This document shows, in pieces, positions 3,113 through 5,961 of a DNA stretch of 5,961 nt. The position numbers were made by a program, and so were the translations under genes. The stretch comes from Thermoanaerobaculia bacterium (GTDB taxonomy: Bacteria > Bacteroidota > Bacteroidia > Chitinophagales > Saprospiraceae): positions 12,010 to 17,970 of the forward strand of contig JAKLJF010000024.1 of NCBI GenBank assembly GCA_023151335.1, given 5' to 3'. Within the stretch, counting starts at the first letter, position 1. Every line of letters starts with the position of its first letter. The notes under the pieces are model-generated. The model ran no database searches. It was not told the DNA's origin and saw only the letters and a program-made list of their open reading frames with translations.

Positions 3113-5961
3113 ATGAAAAAACACGTACTCGTCGCCTTATTGTTGCTCGCCGGTATCCGTTCGGCGTTTACCCAATGCTCGGCCAATGCCGGCCCGAATC
3201 AGTTACTGACCTGCCTGACTACGGAGGTGGTGTTGCAGGGTTCGTCCAACATACCGGGCGCCACCTACGCCTGGTCGGGGCCCGGCGGCTTTACCTCCAC
3301 CGTGCAAAACCCGGCGGTTGTGATGCCCGGCCCTTATTCGCTCACTATTACCGATCCCTCCGACGGATGTACGGCCACGGCCAGCACTACTGTTCTGCAG
3401 GATATCGCGCCGCCCACTGTCAGCGCCACCGGCGGCATATTAACCTGTGCTATTCCATCTATTAGTCTGAATATCAATACTGTGCCTGATTTTATTCCCT
3501 GGTATTGCGATGGGCCGCAAAGCTTTTCGTATCCGGCGCAACCCATCGTAACACTGCCGGGGGTCTACCAAATTGTCGCGACCAATCCGGCTAATGGTTG
3601 CACGGCAAACATGATGGTTACAGTAGCTCAGGATACAGATGTTCCAATCGCTACTGCCGCGGGTGGAATGATCAGTTGTCAAAGTCCATCCTTTACGCTC
3701 AATGGTACCGGCTCCAGCACCGGCCCGCAGTTTTCGTATATTTGGGAAGCCATCACTGGTAACATTGTTTCCGGGGCGAATACGCTCACCCCCGTGGTAA
3801 ATGCAGCGGGCATTTACAGACTGACCGTTTTCAACAATGCCAACGGATGCTCCAGTACCGCGCAGGCCGAGGTGACCGGTGGTTTTACCCAGATCGACCT
3901 TACCGCGAGCGGCGGAACAGTCGGCTGCACTCCCGCCGACATCACGCTGACAGCGTCTTCCAATGTGGCCGGTGTGACCTTCAACTGGAGCGGGCCGGTT
4001 AATTTTAACTCCTTTTTGCAAAATCCTGTAATCCTCAATGCCGGGCCTTTAAATGCCGGATTATACACCGTTATAGCCGTTGAACCCGTAAACGGATGCT
4101 CTGCCACGGCCACCGCGGAAGTGACTATCGGGCCCGACGTGCCGCGGGTGGAGGCGATAATAACCACCCCGTCGTGCACCAACGATCCTTCCGGGGCCAT
4201 CATACTCGAGGCCAGCGGCGGTACGCCGCCTTATACCTACGCGTGGGCAGGGCCCAATCTTTTTACCAGTACCACGAAGGATATAACAGGCCTGATCGCC
4301 GGGATTTACCAGCTGACCATAACGGATGTCACAGGCTGTTCCAACGTTCAGCCATTCACCGTTGCGGAACCGGCGCCGCTTGTATTAACCCCGGATATTA
4401 CCCCCGTAAGTTGCAACGGCGGCTCCGACGGTTCGGTATCGGTATCGGTGTCGGGCGGAAATGGCCTCGCATTTTCTTATTTTTGGTCGAACGGGACGAC
4501 AACCCCCGTACTGAATGGCTTATCGGCGGGAACCTATACCCTGACGGTAACCGACGTCGGCAATTGTACCGCGCTCCTGCAAGTTCAGGTGACCGAACCG
4601 GAGCCGCTCACGTCGCCGGGGGTGTTGATCTGTGAAAACAGCGTCAGCCTTCAGATTGCCGGGGGCGTCCTACCTTATTTTGTCGTCTGGCGCATAGACA
4701 ACCCTAACGGCCCGGTTATAGCCACCGGTACCAGCCCGACCGGTCTTTTCCCCGGCGGAACGTATTATCCCTCCGTATTGGACGGGAAAAATTGCGCTTT
4801 CCAGCCCGACCCCGTAACCCTGAGCCCCGGCAACACCCTGCCCTGCACCCGGGTGACGGGGCGGGTGATACTCGACGAAAATCAAAATTGCGCCCCCGAT
4901 TCGATAGAAACCGGCCTGTCGAACTGGTTCCTGAAAGCTGAGGGGCCAAACGGCACGTTTTACGGTTTGAGCGACGCTACCGGGCAATACCATATCAGCC
5001 TCTTGCCGGGCGACTATACCGTAACGCTTTTTCCGAAGGGCGCCCAGGATTCAATTTGCCAAAATGATTTTCCGGTTGCGCTCATATTTCAGGGCGAAGT
5101 CGATACGGTTGATTTCCTGGCCCGCCCGGCTCATCCCGCCTGCGCGTCTTTAAGCGTCAGTCTTGCATCTACAGCCCTGCGCCGTTGTTTCAACACCAAC
5201 TACTATCACGTCAATTATTGCAACGATGGCCCCGGCGCTGCCGAAGATGTGTACGTCGACGTTACGCTGGACCCGTTGATGACCATTGTGATTACTTCGG
5301 TACCCTTTACCGATCTGGGCAACCACGTGTACCGCTTTCAGGCCGGCGACATGGCGCCCGGCGATTGCGGCGTTTTCTGGATACGGACCGAACTTTCCTG
5401 CGACGCCATCCTGGGACAAACCCATTGCGCCGAGGCGCATATTTACCCCGACACACCCTGCGACCCCGCCGATTCGCTATGGTCGGGCGCGCTCCTGGAA
5501 GTTACTTCCGTGTGCGACGGCGATTCCCTGGATTTTATCCTGAAAAATACGGGGTTAAATGAAATGGGTCAGGCGCTGGAATACATCGTTATCGAAGACG
5601 GCATTATGACCTATCAGGGCATGGCGCCCCCGCTCGGGGCCGGCGAATCGATGACCGTGAGCGTGCCGGCCAACGGCTCTACCTGGCGCATAGAAGCCAA
5701 ACAGGAGGCACTGGCGCCGGTACAATCCGAGCCGGTATTGTCGGTGGAAGGTTGTACCACCACGGGTTCGTTCAGCACGGGTTTTGTCAATCAATTCCCG
5801 GTAAATGACGAGAGTCCCTTTGCCGACATCCTGTGCAGGGCGAATACCGCTTCCTACGACCCGAACGATAAACAGGGTTTCCCGGAGGGTTTCGGCGCCA
5901 AACATTATGTTCGCCCGGGTACGGAACTGGAGTATCTCATCCGTTTTCAAAATACCGGCAA
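3113..5961 (+). CDS. Giant secreted multi-domain surface protein (PKD/SprB-like repeats, SdrD_B-like, DUF7619-type), 3' end outside window
   Basis: The frame opens at ATG 3113 and stays open to the window edge: 949 residues without a stop. Residues 1-21 are a signal peptide (MKKH, then VLVALLLLAGI); Cys22 is preceded by FTQ, not a lipobox, so signal peptidase I cleavage is expected. Residues 24-571 are seven Ig/PKD-like modules, the first opening NAGPNQ, each with a Cys-Trp-Cys pattern; modules 5 (341-420) and 6 (421-499) are close to the SprB repeat (SGGTPPYTYAW, LSAGTYTLTVTD). Residues 578-670 resemble an SdrD_B/CNA_B-like domain (VTGRVILDENQNC, DATGQYHISLLPGDYTVTLFP). Residues about 675-785 and 786-905 look like two DUF11-like or Ig-like beta domains. 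From 914 SYDPNDKQGFPEG and then ELEYLIRFQNTG mark a DUF7619-type domain, which usually precedes a type IX secretion sorting tail. A role as surface adhesin or structural protein is likely but inferred; no enzymatic domain is visible. It is divergent from the 464-aa gene, with only a weak promoter candidate upstream. Confidence 0.92.
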   Translation, partial: MKKHVLVALLLLAGIRSAFTQCSANAGPNQLLTCLTTEVVLQGSSNIPGATYAWSGPGGFTSTVQNPAVVMPGPYSLTITDPSDGCTATASTTVLQDIAPPTVSATGGILTCAIPSISLNINTVPDFIPWYCDGPQSFSYPAQPIVTLPGVYQIVATNPANGCTANMMVTVAQDTDVPIATAAGGMISCQSPSFTLNGTGSSTGPQFSYIWEAITGNIVSGANTLTPVVNAAGIYRLTVFNNANGCSSTAQAEVTGGFTQIDLTASGGTVGCTPADITLTASSNVAGVTFNWSGPVNFNSFLQNPVILNAGPLNAGLYTVIAVEPVNGCSATATAEVTIGPDVPRVEAIITTPSCTNDPSGAIILEASGGTPPYTYAWAGPNLFTSTTKDITGLIAGIYQLTITDVTGCSNVQPFTVAEPAPLVLTPDITPVSCNGGSDGSVSVSVSGGNGLAFSYFWSNGTTTPVLNGLSAGTYTLTVTDVGNCTALLQVQVTEPEPLTSPGVLICENSVSLQIAGGVLPYFVVWRIDNPNGPVIATGTSPTGLFPGGTYYPSVLDGKNCAFQPDPVTLSPGNTLPCTRVTGRVILDENQNCAPDSIETGLSNWFLKAEGPNGTFYGLSDATGQYHISLLPGDYTVTLFPKGAQDSICQNDFPVALIFQGEVDTVDFLARPAHPACASLSVSLASTALRRCFNTNYYHVNYCNDGPGAAEDVYVDVTLDPLMTIVITSVPFTDLGNHVYRFQAGDMAPGDCGVFWIRTELSCDAILGQTHCAEAHIYPDTPCDPADSLWSGALLEVTSVCDGDSLDFILKNTGLNEMGQALEYIVIEDGIMTYQGMAPPLGAGESMTVSVPANGSTWRIEAKQEALAPVQSEPVLSVEGCTTTGSFSTGFVNQFPVNDESPFADILCRANTASYDPNDKQGFPEGFGAKHYVRPGTELEYLIRFQNTG
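3182..4825 (+). repeat. Seven tandem Cys-Trp-Cys beta-sandwich modules
   Basis: Within the surface protein, first cysteines are at residues 34, 112, 189, 272, 355, 434 and 507; tryptophans at 54, 130, 211, 292, 378, 458 and 526; second cysteines at 86, 163, 246, 329, 409, 485 and 561. The period is 73-83 residues and the two cysteines are 51-57 apart, so one disulfide per module is likely. The second Cys usually follows Asn/Asp/Thr-Gly (NGC, DGC, TGC; modules 6 and 7 have GNC and KNC). The modules are diverged in DNA sequence, so they are old duplications, not recent copies. Modules 5-6 match SprB repeats best; modules 1-4 look PKD/Ig-like; module 7 is degenerate. Confidence 0.8.

Noticed and set aside
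3113..3181. Lipoprotein signal at Cys22 of the surface protein
   Set aside because: The residues before Cys are Phe-Thr-Gln, which do not fit a lipobox needing a small residue at -1.
4096..4635. Plus- and minus-strand open frames inside the surface-protein gene (for example 3440-4021 minus, 4096-4635 plus, 5555-5950 minus)
   Set aside because: The continuous frame from 3113 shows clear repeats and domains; the others are Arg/Gly-rich shadows.

Overview
The window looks like chromosomal DNA from a Bacteroidota, most likely a member of the Saprospiria (Lewinella/Haliscomenobacter-like). The evidence is protein-based: a giant secreted protein built from PKD/SprB-type repeats, an SdrD_B-like domain and a 'SYDPNDK' (DUF7619-type) domain; a choice-of-anchor B protein; a DUF2461 protein; and a helical cytoplasmic protein with the 'SPFFN ... 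YPG' signature I associate with Bacteroidota. Coding DNA is moderately GC-rich and intergenic DNA is strikingly AT-rich. Promoter-like sites resemble the Bacteroidota TTTG / TAnnTTTG type, and no gene has a convincing Shine-Dalgarno sequence.

Layout: positions 1-2894 are all minus-strand. Read in the direction of transcription, they hold a 464-aa helical protein of unknown function (2894-1500), a short AT-rich gap with a perfect 7 x 8-bp tandem repeat and a promoter-like element (1420-1513), a 59-aa internally deleted Uma2-family remnant (1419-1240), a DUF2461 gene overlapping it by 4 nt (1243-572), and the N-terminal 154 residues of a secreted choice-of-anchor B protein that leaves the window at position 1. 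A 218-bp divergent AT-rich region (2895-3112) separates this block from a very large plus-strand gene (3113 to beyond 5961), of which 949 residues are visible with no stop codon.

The two exported proteins (both with signal peptides) are probably cell-surface or secreted products, plausibly through the type IX secretion system. Their C-terminal sorting domains would lie outside the window. The minus-strand cytoplasmic genes have no clear functional link to them. I see no known defence, CRISPR, transposon, tRNA or rRNA element. The most unusual points are the Uma2 gene that seems to have lost its whole catalytic middle while keeping both ends and its overlap with the next gene, the octanucleotide array that supplies a gene's last codons and stop, and seven consecutive Cys-Trp-Cys modules in the surface protein.
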